Numbered from the stretch's first letter, positions 42,908 through 51,651 are shown. The stretch is DNA of 64,000 nucleotides from Ruminococcaceae bacterium FB2012 (GCA_900104495.1 FMXS01000003.1:500774-564773); one strand, 5' to 3'. The notes: generated from the sequence alone by a model not told the origin. Translations and numbers: made by a program.

Positions 42908-43676
42908 TTTCTTCAATTATCCTCACGCCAAACTCAAAGGCAAGCAGCGCGATGCGGCATTTGTCGTTGAGCTTTACATCGCCGAAAATGCTTCGCGGGT
43001 CCCAGTTTTCACCGCTCAGATCATCCCCCGCGTAAAGAAACTGGAAGAATTCCGTCCCGCGGAAATCGTTCACCGCCTGCATTCCCGCACATTCCATTTC
43101 CACACAGACCGCGCCCTGCGCACGCCTTTTTTCCACCTTGCTCCGGGTCTCGCGGTAGATCGCATCGGTGGTCCAGGTGGTGCCGGTGACGTATTTTATC
43201 CCGCATTCTTCCAGCAGTTCACAGAAAAGCTCCCGGTATTTTTTGTTGACTTCGATCGTATCGGAAGGCGGCGCGTAGTGATAGCTGCACCCCTCGTCCC
43301 TTATAGCCGCCGTCGGGATAATGATCCCGCAGTCCTCAATACCGCTGTCAAGCACTCCGCAGTTTCCGAACAGAATGAGCCGCTTGCTGCCGTAGGCGAT
43401 AAGCTCCTCGTATTCACCGACGGCCATGGGCTCACCTACAAAAGCCTGATAGAAAGCAAACCTCCTGCCCTTGTAGACCACCTCGTAAACCGGCTTCGCC
43501 GCTATCGCAGAGTGAAGTTCGACGATCAGCTTAGGTTCAAACATTTCAAGCACACTCTCAAACAGCTGCCTTGAAAAACAGGCCACCGTCACCTCGGGAA
43601 AATAATCTATCTTTTGTATCAGCATCTGCGGGTCGATGACCGCACTTTTATCCTTGTCAAATTCTTCAAGCAGCAT
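42891..43676 (-). CDS. Nucleoside phosphorylase family protein
   Basis: 261 residues. The phosphorylase fold is shown by LILFGNCGVLD, DEGCSYHYAPP, the base- and ribose-binding VEMECAGMQAVNDF and YAGDDLSGE. These enzymes split nucleosides with phosphate to free base and sugar phosphate. The specificity (uridine or purine) cannot be settled by eye. A GGGGTGAG site precedes the ATG. A parS site sits between it and parA. Confidence 0.87.
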   Translation of the reverse strand: MLLEEFDKDKSAVIDPQMLIQKIDYFPEVTVACFSRQLFESVLEMFEPKLIVELHSAIAAKPVYEVVYKGRRFAFYQAFVGEPMAVGEYEELIAYGSKRLILFGNCGVLDSGIEDCGIIIPTAAIRDEGCSYHYAPPSDTIEVNKKYRELFCELLEECGIKYVTGTTWTTDAIYRETRSKVEKRRAQGAVCVEMECAGMQAVNDFRGTEFFQFLYAGDDLSGENWDPRSIFGDVKLNDKCRIALLAFEFGVRIIEENEADK

Positions 43677-43693
43677 ACTCTCACCCCGTAAAA

Positions 43694-43709
43694 TGTTCCA
43701 CGTGGAACA
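43694..43709. promoter_or_regulatory. parS site 1
   Basis: TGTTCCACGTGGAACA, a perfect 16-bp palindrome that differs by one base from the Bacillus parS consensus. It is directly after the parA stop codon. Confidence 0.92.
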
Positions 43710-44471
43710 TTATTTTTTCTTGGCGATCTCCTTTGCAAGGTCCTCGTATGCCTTGGAGCCCTTGGATTTCGCATCGTAGTACAGCGCCGGCTTGCCGAAG
43801 CTGGGAGCCTCGGAGAGGGCAACGTTTCTCGGAATGAAGGTCTTGAAAACCTCCTTCGGGAAGTATTTCTTGACTTCATCCGCGATCTGTCCCGTGACCT
43901 TATAACGCTCGACGTACATCGTAAAAAGGATGCCTTCGATCTTCAAACCGGGGTTCCAGGCCTTGCGGACCCGGTCGATAGTCTGATTAAGCTCGACGAG
44001 ACCCTCCAGCGAAAGGAACTCGCACTGTATCGGAATGATGACGCTGTCCGCGGCAACAAGTGCGTTTATCGTGAGCATATCCAAAGTAGGCGGGCAGTCG
44101 ATAAGGATGTAGTCGTAGAAATCCTTGGCGGGCTCAAGACGCTCCCGGAGCTTTTTGGCTCGGTCCTTCATGCTCACAAGCTCAACGGCCGCGCCCGAAA
44201 GCTGCTGTGTCGTCGGGACAACGGATACTCCGCGGAATTCGGTAGCCACTGCCGCCTCAAAAACGGTACATTCATCCATAAGCACCTCGTAGATCGTATT
44301 GCGGATGCTTTTCTTCTTAATGCCGTAGCTGGTGGTGGTATTGCCCTGAGGGTCAAAATCCACGATCAGCACCTTTTTACCCTTATGTCCGAAAACGGCC
44401 GCCAGATTCACAACAGTCGTGGATTTTCCGACTCCGCCTTTCTGATTTGAAACTGCTATAATTTTTCCCAT
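43710..44471 (-). CDS. parA: ParA/Soj chromosome partition ATPase
   Basis: 253 residues from the ATG at 44471, the usual Soj length, with CAGGAG before it; a longer frame upstream has no ribosome site. The deviant Walker A KGGVGKSTT is at residues 11-19, followed by LIVDFDPQGNTT and YILIDCPPTLDMLT. It works with ParB on parS to separate origins and to control DnaA. Two parS sites flank the gene. Confidence 0.95.
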   Translation of the reverse strand: MGKIIAVSNQKGGVGKSTTVVNLAAVFGHKGKKVLIVDFDPQGNTTTSYGIKKKSIRNTIYEVLMDECTVFEAAVATEFRGVSVVPTTQQLSGAAVELVSMKDRAKKLRERLEPAKDFYDYILIDCPPTLDMLTINALVAADSVIIPIQCEFLSLEGLVELNQTIDRVRKAWNPGLKIEGILFTMYVERYKVTGQIADEVKKYFPKEVFKTFIPRNVALSEAPSFGKPALYYDAKSKGSKAYEDLAKEIAKKK

Positions 44472-44561
44472 AATAATTCTCCTGTTTTTCAGATTTTCTT
44501 TATTTTCTATTATACTATACTTTTTTGAATTTGAAAAGCCTTTTTGCAAAAAAAATAAAAA

Positions 44562-44577
44562 TGTTCCACGTGGAACA
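44562..44577. promoter_or_regulatory. parS site 2
   Basis: TGTTCCACGTGGAACA again, identical to site 1, 90 bases upstream of the parA start. Confidence 0.92.
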
Positions 44578-44650
44578 TTTTGAAAATCCGGCAGGGGAGT
44601 CCGTTTTGGTTTAAAACGTTAAACAACTGATACGCCTGCTTGAAGGCAAC

Positions 44651-44674
44651 AAAAAACCCCGCATAAAGCGGGGC
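44651..44674 (-). terminator. Terminator after khpB
   Basis: Read on the minus strand, GCCCCGC-TTTAT-GCGGGG runs into six T residues. It separates the rpmH-khpB block from parA. Confidence 0.8.
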
Positions 44675-44679
44675 TTTTA

Positions 44680-45483
44680 TCAGAATTCGATCTTGCCGTA
44701 AAGGCCGGTGTTGAGGTTGTCCTCCGGTTTGGGACGCTTGTAATCCTTCTCAAAGGAAGTTGTGATATCGTAGTGGGCTCTCGGCTTTCTGTCGCCGCGG
44801 CGTCCGCCGCCCTTTCTGCCGCCCTTGCCTCCGCGGAAGTCATTTCTTGGCTTCTTCTCGGTGGAGCTGATAAGCACCTTTCTGTAAGGCTCCTCACCTG
44901 TGGAGCGGGAAGTCACGCCTTCGATTTCAGAGACCGCAGCGTGGATGATTCTTCTCTCATAAGGATTCATGGGTTCCAGAGCGGAAGTTCTGCCGGTCCT
45001 CTTGACGTTGGCGGAGATTTTCTTTGCCAGCTCTTCAAGCTGCACCTTTCTGCGGGCGCGGAAGCCTGCGCAGTCGGTGGAGATGCGGAAATAATCTCTG
45101 TCCAGCTTATTGCACACGAGGGAGGAAAGATACTGGAATGCGTCCAGAAGCTCGCCCTTCTTGCCGATAAGCTCCTCGATTTCCTCAGACTTGATCTCGA
45201 ACAATGCACCGTTTTCGGTGTCGCTGACGGTGATCTCGGCATTTTCTATACCCATTGCCGCGATAACGTCAAGCATATACTTCTTTGCTACATCTGCCTT
45301 AGTTACAACTACGGGAGGCTCGTACTCGGCCTCGACCTTTGCTTCGCCCTTGACCTTGCCGAAAAGGCCCTTTTTCGGCTCTTCGATCACTTCAAACGTG
45401 ATCTCGCTCTCAGCCGCTCCGAACTCGGCTGCTGCTGCCTGTTTTGCTTCTTCAACGGTGGCAGCGGTAAAGATTTTTTTCAC
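44680..45483 (-). CDS. khpB: KhpB/Jag RNA-binding protein
   Basis: 267 residues from a GTG. A Jag-N domain (IFTAATVEEAKQAAAAEFG, then KKGLFGKVKGEAKV) is followed by a KH domain (SEEIEELIGKKGELLDAFQYL) and an R3H domain (LEPMNPYERRIIHAAVSEIEG). A Gly/Arg/Lys-rich stretch and a short tail come last. It binds RNA and affects cell elongation and division in related bacteria. The place just after yidC is the rule in Firmicutes. Confidence 0.93.
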   Translation of the reverse strand: MKKIFTAATVEEAKQAAAAEFGAAESEITFEVIEEPKKGLFGKVKGEAKVEAEYEPPVVVTKADVAKKYMLDVIAAMGIENAEITVSDTENGALFEIKSEEIEELIGKKGELLDAFQYLSSLVCNKLDRDYFRISTDCAGFRARRKVQLEELAKKISANVKRTGRTSALEPMNPYERRIIHAAVSEIEGVTSRSTGEEPYRKVLISSTEKKPRNDFRGGKGGRKGGGRRGDRKPRAHYDITTSFEKDYKRPKPEDNLNTGLYGKIEF

Positions 45484-45523
45484 TTTGAACCATTCCTTTC
45501 TATTTCAGGCGGAAAGAATCATT

Positions 45524-46888
45524 TTAATCTTCCGTATACTCGTCGCCGTATTTTTCCGCCATTCTTTTTCTTGCTTCGTTGAGCTTCTTTCTCTGAAGCT
45601 CTTTAAGCTCCTGCTTGGAGAGCTTTCTGTCTTCGTCGTCATCATCGTCGTCGCTGTCATCGCTGTCGTCATCGGAGGCGGGCTTTTCACCGCGCTGTTC
45701 CTGCTGCATTTCGATAGCTCTTTCCATAAACGATTTTTTGCCGTTCTTTCTCTTCTCCTTGTTGCGCTCCATTTCTTCCTCAACAGAAGCTCTGATCTTC
45801 GCGGGAGTATAGATCTTGTTGAGGAACAGAGTCTGGATAACTGCAAACAGCGAAGAGTAGATCCAGTAAAGACCGAGTCCTGCGGGGTACTCAAACGCGA
45901 TCCACAGAGAGAACAGAGGCAGAACGAAGATAATCACCTTCATGCCCATGCCCATTTTCTGAGCGGGATTGTTCTTCTTGGTATAGTAGTTGGAGATAAG
46001 AGTTGCTGCCAGCTGGAGCAGGAAAGAAAGAATGGGGATAATCGCCAGCCAGCTGTTGAAGGAAGGAATAGCGCCGAGAGAGAGCCCGAAGAACTCGTAT
46101 TTGAAGTCCTTAGCCCAGTCTCTCACGCTTTCGGGAAGTACCTCGGCATAGCTGATGCCGTCCTTTGTCTTTTCCACAAGGTCGAACACCGCCAGCTCGG
46201 GACGCGATACCACAAGGTTCTGAGAAACGATCTCGGGGTCTGTAATAAAGGTATCTATCTTGGGATACTTTGTGAAAATATCAACAAAATCCTTCCAAAG
46301 CTTATCCTTATCGGACTTTTCCTCGGAATCGGCGTCGCTTTCGTAACCGAAGAGCTTAAAGGTATTCTTGTAAGGCTTATCGTCAACGACAATCTTCTCC
46401 TTGACCTTGTCATAGGAGCCGCCGTTATCTTCCAGGAGCTTTTCCATAGTGGTGTCCTGAGCCTTCATCTCCTGAGAAACGGCTGCCACCATGGAAATGG
46501 TATTATTCGTCTTGGTTATATCATCCTTGCTTACGTCGGAGATATAAGTCATAGGCCCGTAGATAACGGGGATCATTGAGAACAGGATAAGCATTGAGAT
46601 AAGCATGGGAAGGCAGCTTGCCATGGGGTTTACACCATGCTTATGATAGAGAGCCATTGTCTCCTCGTTGAGCTTCTCCTGGTTTTTTCCGTATTTCTTT
46701 TTGATCTTTTCCAGTTCCGGCTGGATCATTGCCATTCTGGCGGTGCTTTTCTGTTGCTTGATGCTCAGAGGGAGCATAAGCAGTCTTGTTACGAGAGTGA
46801 AGATCAGCAGAGCTATGCCGTAGTTGCCGATCAGCTTATAACAGCCCTTCATCAGCAAGCCGAGGGGCGTTGCGAACAAACTAAACAT
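45524..46888 (-). CDS. yidC: YidC/OxaA membrane protein insertase
   Basis: 454 residues. The insertase core has IALLIFTLVTRLLMLPLSIKQQ, the conserved ARMAMIQPELEKIKKKYG, and later helices with FNSWLAIIPILSFLLQL and GLGLYWIYSSLFAVIQ. It is longer than common Firmicutes homologues (about 260) because of an external insertion of some 130 residues after the second helix and a very acidic, lysine-rich tail. It places proteins in the membrane together with the Sec system. Confidence 0.93.
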   Translation of the reverse strand: MFSLFATPLGLLMKGCYKLIGNYGIALLIFTLVTRLLMLPLSIKQQKSTARMAMIQPELEKIKKKYGKNQEKLNEETMALYHKHGVNPMASCLPMLISMLILFSMIPVIYGPMTYISDVSKDDITKTNNTISMVAAVSQEMKAQDTTMEKLLEDNGGSYDKVKEKIVVDDKPYKNTFKLFGYESDADSEEKSDKDKLWKDFVDIFTKYPKIDTFITDPEIVSQNLVVSRPELAVFDLVEKTKDGISYAEVLPESVRDWAKDFKYEFFGLSLGAIPSFNSWLAIIPILSFLLQLAATLISNYYTKKNNPAQKMGMGMKVIIFVLPLFSLWIAFEYPAGLGLYWIYSSLFAVIQTLFLNKIYTPAKIRASVEEEMERNKEKRKNGKKSFMERAIEMQQEQRGEKPASDDDSDDSDDDDDDEDRKLSKQELKELQRKKLNEARKRMAEKYGDEYTED

Positions 46889-46897
46889 TTTACTCGA

Positions 46898-47203
46898 TCA
46901 TTCCTTACTTTTCCCGTTGACGGGATCTTTTTTCTTTCGCATATTTCCGGTGACGATATCCTTATAACTGAGCTTTTCGGGGACCTTATCAACTCCCCCG
47001 AGGCTCCAGGGATTGCATCTGAGCAGCCGCCAGCCCGAGAGGATGCTGCCCTTTATCACTCCGTGACGGCTGAAAGCCTCAAGGCAATAAGAAGAGCAGG
47101 TGGGATAATACTTGCATCTTGCGGGGAACAGAGGACTGATACATTTCCGATAAAAGATTATCGGAAGCATAAAGGGATATCTGAAAATCCTTAATATCTT
47201 CAT
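46898..47203 (-). CDS. yidD: YidD membrane protein insertion factor
   Basis: 101 residues. The family pattern YRKCISPLFPARCKYYPTCSSYCLEAFSRHG and LLRCNPWSLGGVDKVPE is clear. It helps insertion of membrane proteins. The start overlaps the rnpA stop by four bases, so the two are translated together. Confidence 0.93.
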   Translation of the reverse strand: MKILRIFRYPFMLPIIFYRKCISPLFPARCKYYPTCSSYCLEAFSRHGVIKGSILSGWRLLRCNPWSLGGVDKVPEKLSYKDIVTGNMRKKKDPVNGKSKE

Positions 47204-47568
47204 TTTTTCGTATTCTTTTTACTCTTGCCGTTTTCCTGCACGTTTATAGCAGGGATGACTCTTCTGCGGATAAATTTCACCACGTCATCCGATGACTTTT
47301 CACAGGCATCATTTCTTGCGGCAAAGACAAGATCATAGCCTATCGGCAGTTCCTTTTCACAGAGCCTATATCCCGCCCGGAATATCCGTTTGATGCGGTT
47401 TCTCTGCACTGCGCCGCCCTGTTTTTTTCCGACGGAGATGCCGAACCTGCTGACGGGCAGCTTGTTCGGTATAAAATAAACGGTGAGAAACCCGCAGCTG
47501 ACGAATTTTCCCGAACGGAAGCAGCGGAGAAATATTTTGTTATCCTTGATTATTTCCGTAAACAGCAT
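47200..47568 (-). CDS. rnpA: Ribonuclease P protein component
   Basis: 122 residues from the ATG at 47568, with GGGGA before it; a TTG nine bases upstream is another choice. The RNR signature is present as GGAVQRNRIKRIFRAGYRL, and GYDLVFAARNDA follows. It binds the RNA subunit of RNase P to mature the 5' end of tRNAs. It is placed after rpmH, past a terminator-like hairpin. Confidence 0.93.
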   Translation of the reverse strand: MLFTEIIKDNKIFLRCFRSGKFVSCGFLTVYFIPNKLPVSRFGISVGKKQGGAVQRNRIKRIFRAGYRLCEKELPIGYDLVFAARNDACEKSSDDVVKFIRRRVIPAINVQENGKSKKNTKK

Positions 47569-47589
47569 TTCATACAATCCCCATAGGCC

Positions 47590-47643
47590 AAAAAAGACAA
47601 AAGACCCTATACCAAGCAGCTGAGGCTGAATGGTATATGGTCT
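47590..47643 (-). terminator. Terminator or attenuator after rpmH
   Basis: AGACC(A)TATACCA and its complement (47631-47643 with 47602-47614) form a long stem with a T-rich run after it on the minus strand. Read-through would be needed for rnpA unless it has its own promoter. Confidence 0.65.
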
Positions 47644-47655
47644 ATAGTCACGAGA

Positions 47656-47790
47656 TCAGTGGCTGAGTCTTGCTCTGCCCTTAGCACGTCTGCGGGCCAA
47701 AACCTTTCTGCCGTTTCTGGTGGACATTCTCTGCATGAATCCGTGGACCTTTTTTCTCTGGAGCTTTTTAGGCTGATATGTTCTCTTCAT
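47656..47790 (-). CDS. rpmH: Ribosomal protein bL34
   Basis: 44 residues, the standard length. MKRTYQPKKLQRKKVHGF at the start and ARRRAKGRARLSH at the end are diagnostic. GGAGGG precedes the ATG at 47790. It is divergent from dnaA across the origin region. Confidence 0.97.
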   Translation of the reverse strand: MKRTYQPKKLQRKKVHGFMQRMSTRNGRKVLARRRAKGRARLSH

Positions 47791-48285
47791 TTCATTTTCC
47801 CTCCTTCGGTATCTGCCCGTTACACAAAAACGGGCACGGATGAAAACGGGTACTGTATTCAAAGGGGCACACTTTGCCCTTACTTTACCCTTGCAATAAT
47901 CTATTATAACCTATCACAGCGCTGTTTGTCAATACCGTTCACAAATTGTTTAAATATATTTAAGCCCGTATCAATGCGCCCGGGCGGAAATTTGAACGAT
48001 AAAATCTAAACTTTTTATTACAATAAGAAATGCCGGACTATATCCGGACTATATATTGATAAATCTGATATTAAAAAATCAATATACGGTATACCCCAAA
48101 CGTATCTGCGCGGTTTGAGATACTATTATAATTATATAAGATTTAGCAAGGATTTTACTTGAAATTTGAATTGAAATATGTTATAATGTAGTATGTAATA
48201 AAATTGAATATTGTGCCCATTTTTCAGATTTGGGATTAAAATCAATTATCAGTAAATTAAACAGTAAAGGAAGGAAATATCGGAT
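47791..48285. other. rpmH-dnaA intergenic region, part of the presumed origin
   Basis: 495 bases, AT-rich from about 48000. It holds the divergent promoters of rpmH and dnaA and a tandem 11-bp repeat (CCGGACTATAT at 48033 and 48044). No exact DnaA box (TTATCCACA) was found by eye. Gene order alone marks it as part of the origin region. Confidence 0.6.
48159..48187 (+). promoter_or_regulatory. dnaA promoter
   Basis: TTGAAA at 48159-48164, a 17-base spacer and a consensus TATAAT at 48182-48187, about 100 bases before dnaA. Confidence 0.75.
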
Positions 48286-49623
48286 ATGGACTCGCTTGAA
48301 CAGGCGTTTGAACAGGTCATAAAGTACCTTGAAACTCAGAACGACAGGATAAGTTCTATCGCACTGGAAAAGTGGATAATGAATCTTATCCCTTACAAAT
48401 TTGAAGGCAGTACGGTCTATCTGCTGACGGAGAACGACTTCAGCAAAAATATCATTCTCACCCACTACAAGGAGCTTATCGAGGAAGGTTTCCTTAACGT
48501 GCTGGGCTTTCCGGTAAAGGCGGAGCTTCTGATAAAGAGCGTTTCGGAGCCGGAAGAAAAAGCCGTTCCGAAGGCGGCGCCGGACCAGTTCGGAGAGCTG
48601 ACCTTTGAGAATTTCGTAAAGGGCAAATCCAACGAGCTGGCTTATGCTTTCTCCATGGCGGTGGCAGGCAACAGCGAAATGAGCGGAGGGATAAACTCCA
48701 ATCAGACTTTCAACCCGCTGTTTATCTACGGTGATTCGGGACTGGGCAAGACACATCTGATGAAGGCTATCGAAAATGAAGTCAGAAAGAAGAACCCGTC
48801 TATCAAGATAATCTACACCACCAGTGAGAATTTTCTCAACGAGTTCGTTGAGGCTATCAAAATAAAGGACATGGAAGAATTCCACAACAAATACCGCAAC
48901 GCGGATTTTCTGCTTATCGACGACATCCAGTTCATTTCCAAGAGGGAAGCGCTCCAGCAGGAATTTTTCCACACCTTCAACGATCTTTACAATGCCAGAA
49001 AGCAGATCGTACTGACAGCTGATATCGCTCCTTCAAAGCTGACTCTGCTGGAGGAAAGGATAAGGTCGAGATTCGCGCTGGGCGTACAGGTTGACATCCA
49101 GCCGCCGGATTTTGAAACGAGAATGGCTATCGTCAAGCGCAAGGCGGAACTTCTGGGTTTACAGCTCAGCGACAACATATGCAGACTTATCGCGGAGAAG
49201 ATAAAGACCAACATCCGTCAGCTGGAAGGCACCGTCAACAAGATGAAGGGTCTTACGGAATTTACCAATGAAACGCCTTCAATGGCAATGGCTCAGAAGG
49301 TGGTCAAGGAGATAATGATCGAGAACCACCCGCAGGAGATCACTGTTGACAGGATAATCAACGAGGTCGCAATGGTATTCAAGGTCAATCCCGAGGACAT
49401 CCGCGGGACTAACCGGAGCAAGAACATCTCCCGGGCAAGGAAGGTAGTTATCTATCTTCTGAAGGAAGTCAAGGGTATGACATATCTTGACATAGGAAAA
49501 GAGCTTGGAAAGAATCACTCCACGATGACAATACATTATCAGAGCATAGTTGATGAGATCAACAAAAACAAGGAATTCAAGCACATCGTCGAGGACCTTG
49601 AGAAAAATCTGAAAAACAATTGA
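48286..49623 (+). CDS. dnaA: Chromosomal replication initiator DnaA
   Basis: 445 residues. Domain I covers the first 80 residues; a short linker leads to the AAA+ domain with GDSGLGKTHL (Walker A) and FLLIDDIQF (Walker B). The C-terminal DNA-binding domain has DIGKELGKNHSTMTIHYQ, the DnaA signature. It melts the origin and loads the helicase. AAAGGAAGG precedes the ATG. The next interval to dnaN is unusually long (633 bases) and starts with a piece of the dispersed repeat. Confidence 0.98.
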   Translation: MDSLEQAFEQVIKYLETQNDRISSIALEKWIMNLIPYKFEGSTVYLLTENDFSKNIILTHYKELIEEGFLNVLGFPVKAELLIKSVSEPEEKAVPKAAPDQFGELTFENFVKGKSNELAYAFSMAVAGNSEMSGGINSNQTFNPLFIYGDSGLGKTHLMKAIENEVRKKNPSIKIIYTTSENFLNEFVEAIKIKDMEEFHNKYRNADFLLIDDIQFISKREALQQEFFHTFNDLYNARKQIVLTADIAPSKLTLLEERIRSRFALGVQVDIQPPDFETRMAIVKRKAELLGLQLSDNICRLIAEKIKTNIRQLEGTVNKMKGLTEFTNETPSMAMAQKVVKEIMIENHPQEITVDRIINEVAMVFKVNPEDIRGTNRSKNISRARKVVIYLLKEVKGMTYLDIGKELGKNHSTMTIHYQSIVDEINKNKEFKHIVEDLEKNLKNN

Positions 49624-49757
49624 GCAGGCCCGAGCGCGGGCGGCGGCAGGGGCGTGCCCCTGGCCCTAGCGCGGGCGGCGCATTTCCGCCGCAAGCAACA
49701 TAGTGCAGAAAACAAGTTTTGTGATGCGGCGGGGCTGAACAAAGTGAAAATTCCAAA
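49624..49757 (-). repeat. Dispersed intergenic repeat, partial copy 5
   Basis: Only the right module is present, in reverse orientation: GGCAGGGGCGTGCCCCTGG, GCGCGGGCGGCGCATTTCC, CCGCCGCAAGCAACATAGTG and GATGCGGCGGGGCTGAACAAA. It starts directly after the dnaA stop codon. The tandem 25-bp units and the AGTTCACGCTGCGCG part are missing. Confidence 0.7.
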
Positions 49758-50256
49758 CGCGAAGCGAGTTCCGCAGTCCAGGGCGCGGTAGCCCTGGCGG
49801 GACAATTTTTCTTCGCAAGCTCAGAAAAATCGGGGGCAGAGCCTCATTCGGCGCGTCAGCAACGACCCCGGAGCTTCACAAAAGACTTTCAATATGACTT
49901 TAAACTTTTAAAGCATTGACCGTTTACAGCAAATACGGCGGTGAGAGAAGTTTTTCAAAACTATTCTGTCGGAGTGTTTAAAAGTGTGTGTTGAAAAATT
50001 TCCGTATTCAACGAAATAATCAACAGGATTTCAAAATGTTTGGAAATTTTTCAAGAGAAATCAACCGAAGGAAAAGTTTCAAAGCTTTCAAATAATTCTC
50101 AACATCCGAAGTGAAAAAATCAAAGGAAGAATTTTCCGTATTTTTCGGGAAAAAATCAGAATTCAACTTTTTAAGAGACACTAATACTAAGAATAAAAAT
50201 TAAAATATCTATTTATTATGAAACAAAAATTTTATCGGTGAAAGGAAGTAATCAAG
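49758..50256. other. dnaA-dnaN interval, candidate origin core
   Basis: After a CCAGGG/CCCTGG hairpin (49778-49797) the region becomes very AT-rich from about 49890. Several 9-mers of the form TNNTCAACA occur: TTTTCAACA (reverse strand, 49989-49997), TAATCAACA (50017-50025) and TTCTCAACA (50096-50104). They match seven of nine bases of the DnaA box. No gene is visible. Confidence 0.45.
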
Positions 50257-51366
50257 TTGAAATTCGTCTGCAATAAATTAAGGATATATGAAGCGGTCAT
50301 CAATACCGCCAAAGCTATCTCGGACAGGAGCTCTCTGCCTTCGCTGGAATCCATGAAAGTTAAGCTGGCGGATTCTCTGCTGGAACTGACAGGCTACGAT
50401 CTGGAGATCGGCATCAGAACAACGGTGGCGGTAAGGTCCGACGACAGGGGAAGCTTTCTTATAGACGCGAAGCTGTTCAGCGAAATGATAAAGAAAATGG
50501 ATGCAGACGAGATTCTTATAGAGGTCAACGAGAATATGCAGGTGACTATCTCGGGCTGCTCGGTAGTGTATAACATGATGGCAAAGGCAGCGGATGAATA
50601 TCCCGAGCTGCCGGATAAGAAAAACTGCGAAAAGCTGAGCATCCCGCAGACGATACTCAAAAGCATGATAAATCAGACTATCTTTGCAGCGGCGGTATCG
50701 GACATCAATCCCGTGCTGAAGGGTGAGCTTTTTGAATTTGAGAGAGGAAAGCTGAACTTAGCGGCGATAGACGGCTACAGGCTGGCGGTCAGGACCGAGA
50801 CCGTGAAGTCGGAGGAGGACAAGAAGTTTATCGTGCCTTCAAAAACGCTGGCCGAAGTCGCAAGGCTCCTGGGAGACAACGACGAGGACAGCTGCGAGAT
50901 CTTCGTGGCTATGAAGCATATCATCTTTGAGATAAACGGTTATCTTGTATATTCAAGGCTTATCGAGGGAGAGTTCCACCCTTACAGGAGCGCTCTGCCC
51001 AAGAGCTGCAACACGGAAGTCATCGTTGACAGAAAAGAGCTGCTGCTCTCGCTGGAGAGAGTTATGCTGCTTATCAGCGAAAGAACTCCCAGCCCGGTAA
51101 GATGCTATTTTGAAAACGGGAACATAAAGATAAAATGCTCAACAGAACTCGGAAAGATACAGGACGAGATCAAAGCGGATATAACCGGCCCGGTCATTGA
51201 GATAGGATTCAAGTGCAAGTATTTCCTTGACCCGCTGACGAAGATCGACGATGAAAAGATAAGATTACAGATGAACGGCAGCCTTCTGCCCATGAAGATC
51301 TCTCCGATGGAGGGAGACAAGTTCACATTTTTGGTGCTGCCTGTAAGGCTTTCCAAAGAGAACTGA
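50257..51366 (+). CDS. dnaN: DNA polymerase III sliding clamp (beta subunit)
   Basis: 369 residues from a TTG start, with AAAGGAAGT before it. The three-domain clamp fold is indicated by MKFVCNKLRIYEAVINTAKAI, an internal AIDGYRLAVR and the C-terminal LLPMKISPMEGDKFTFLVLPVRL. It encircles DNA and holds the polymerase. Its place after dnaA and before the S4 protein and recF is as in other Firmicutes. Confidence 0.96.
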   Translation: MKFVCNKLRIYEAVINTAKAISDRSSLPSLESMKVKLADSLLELTGYDLEIGIRTTVAVRSDDRGSFLIDAKLFSEMIKKMDADEILIEVNENMQVTISGCSVVYNMMAKAADEYPELPDKKNCEKLSIPQTILKSMINQTIFAAAVSDINPVLKGELFEFERGKLNLAAIDGYRLAVRTETVKSEEDKKFIVPSKTLAEVARLLGDNDEDSCEIFVAMKHIIFEINGYLVYSRLIEGEFHPYRSALPKSCNTEVIVDRKELLLSLERVMLLISERTPSPVRCYFENGNIKIKCSTELGKIQDEIKADITGPVIEIGFKCKYFLDPLTKIDDEKIRLQMNGSLLPMKISPMEGDKFTFLVLPVRLSKEN

Positions 51367-51393
51367 AAAATAATACAGAAAACGGTGAGAGAA

Positions 51394-51651
51394 ATGGAAG
51401 AACTGGAATACAGATATGATACTCAGCTGCTTATCGACGGCGAGGATCTTGACGAGGACGAGATCAACGATTATATCGTTGAGCATTTCAAAGGCGACAG
51501 CCTGCTGGTAGTGGGCGACGATGAGCTTATCAAGCTCCACTATCATACCAACGAGCCCTGGCTCATACTGGAGTATTGCCGGACTCTCGGGGAAATATAC
51601 GATATAGTAGTCGAGGATATGGACAGGCAGCAGAGAGGCCTCAAGGGATAA
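51394..51651 (+). CDS. Small protein similar to the C-terminal part of FakA/YloV
   Basis: 85 residues from the ATG at 51394. The stretch GDSLLVVGDDELIKLHYHTNEPWLILEYCRTLGEIYDIVVEDM resembles the end of the fatty-acid kinase FakA (YloV), but the kinase domain is absent. It may be a stand-alone domain of unknown role. It lies within the replication operon between dnaN and the S4 gene, which is not the usual content of that place. Confidence 0.7.
   Translation: MEELEYRYDTQLLIDGEDLDEDEINDYIVEHFKGDSLLVVGDDELIKLHYHTNEPWLILEYCRTLGEIYDIVVEDMDRQQRGLKG

Noticed and set aside
44471..44549. Extended N-terminus for ParA
   Set aside because: The extra residues have no ribosome site and no match to Soj; the ATG at 44471 has CAGGAG and gives the family length.
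48181..48972. Open frame of 263 codons antisense to dnaA
   Set aside because: It covers the dnaA promoter and gene on the opposite strand and has no motif.
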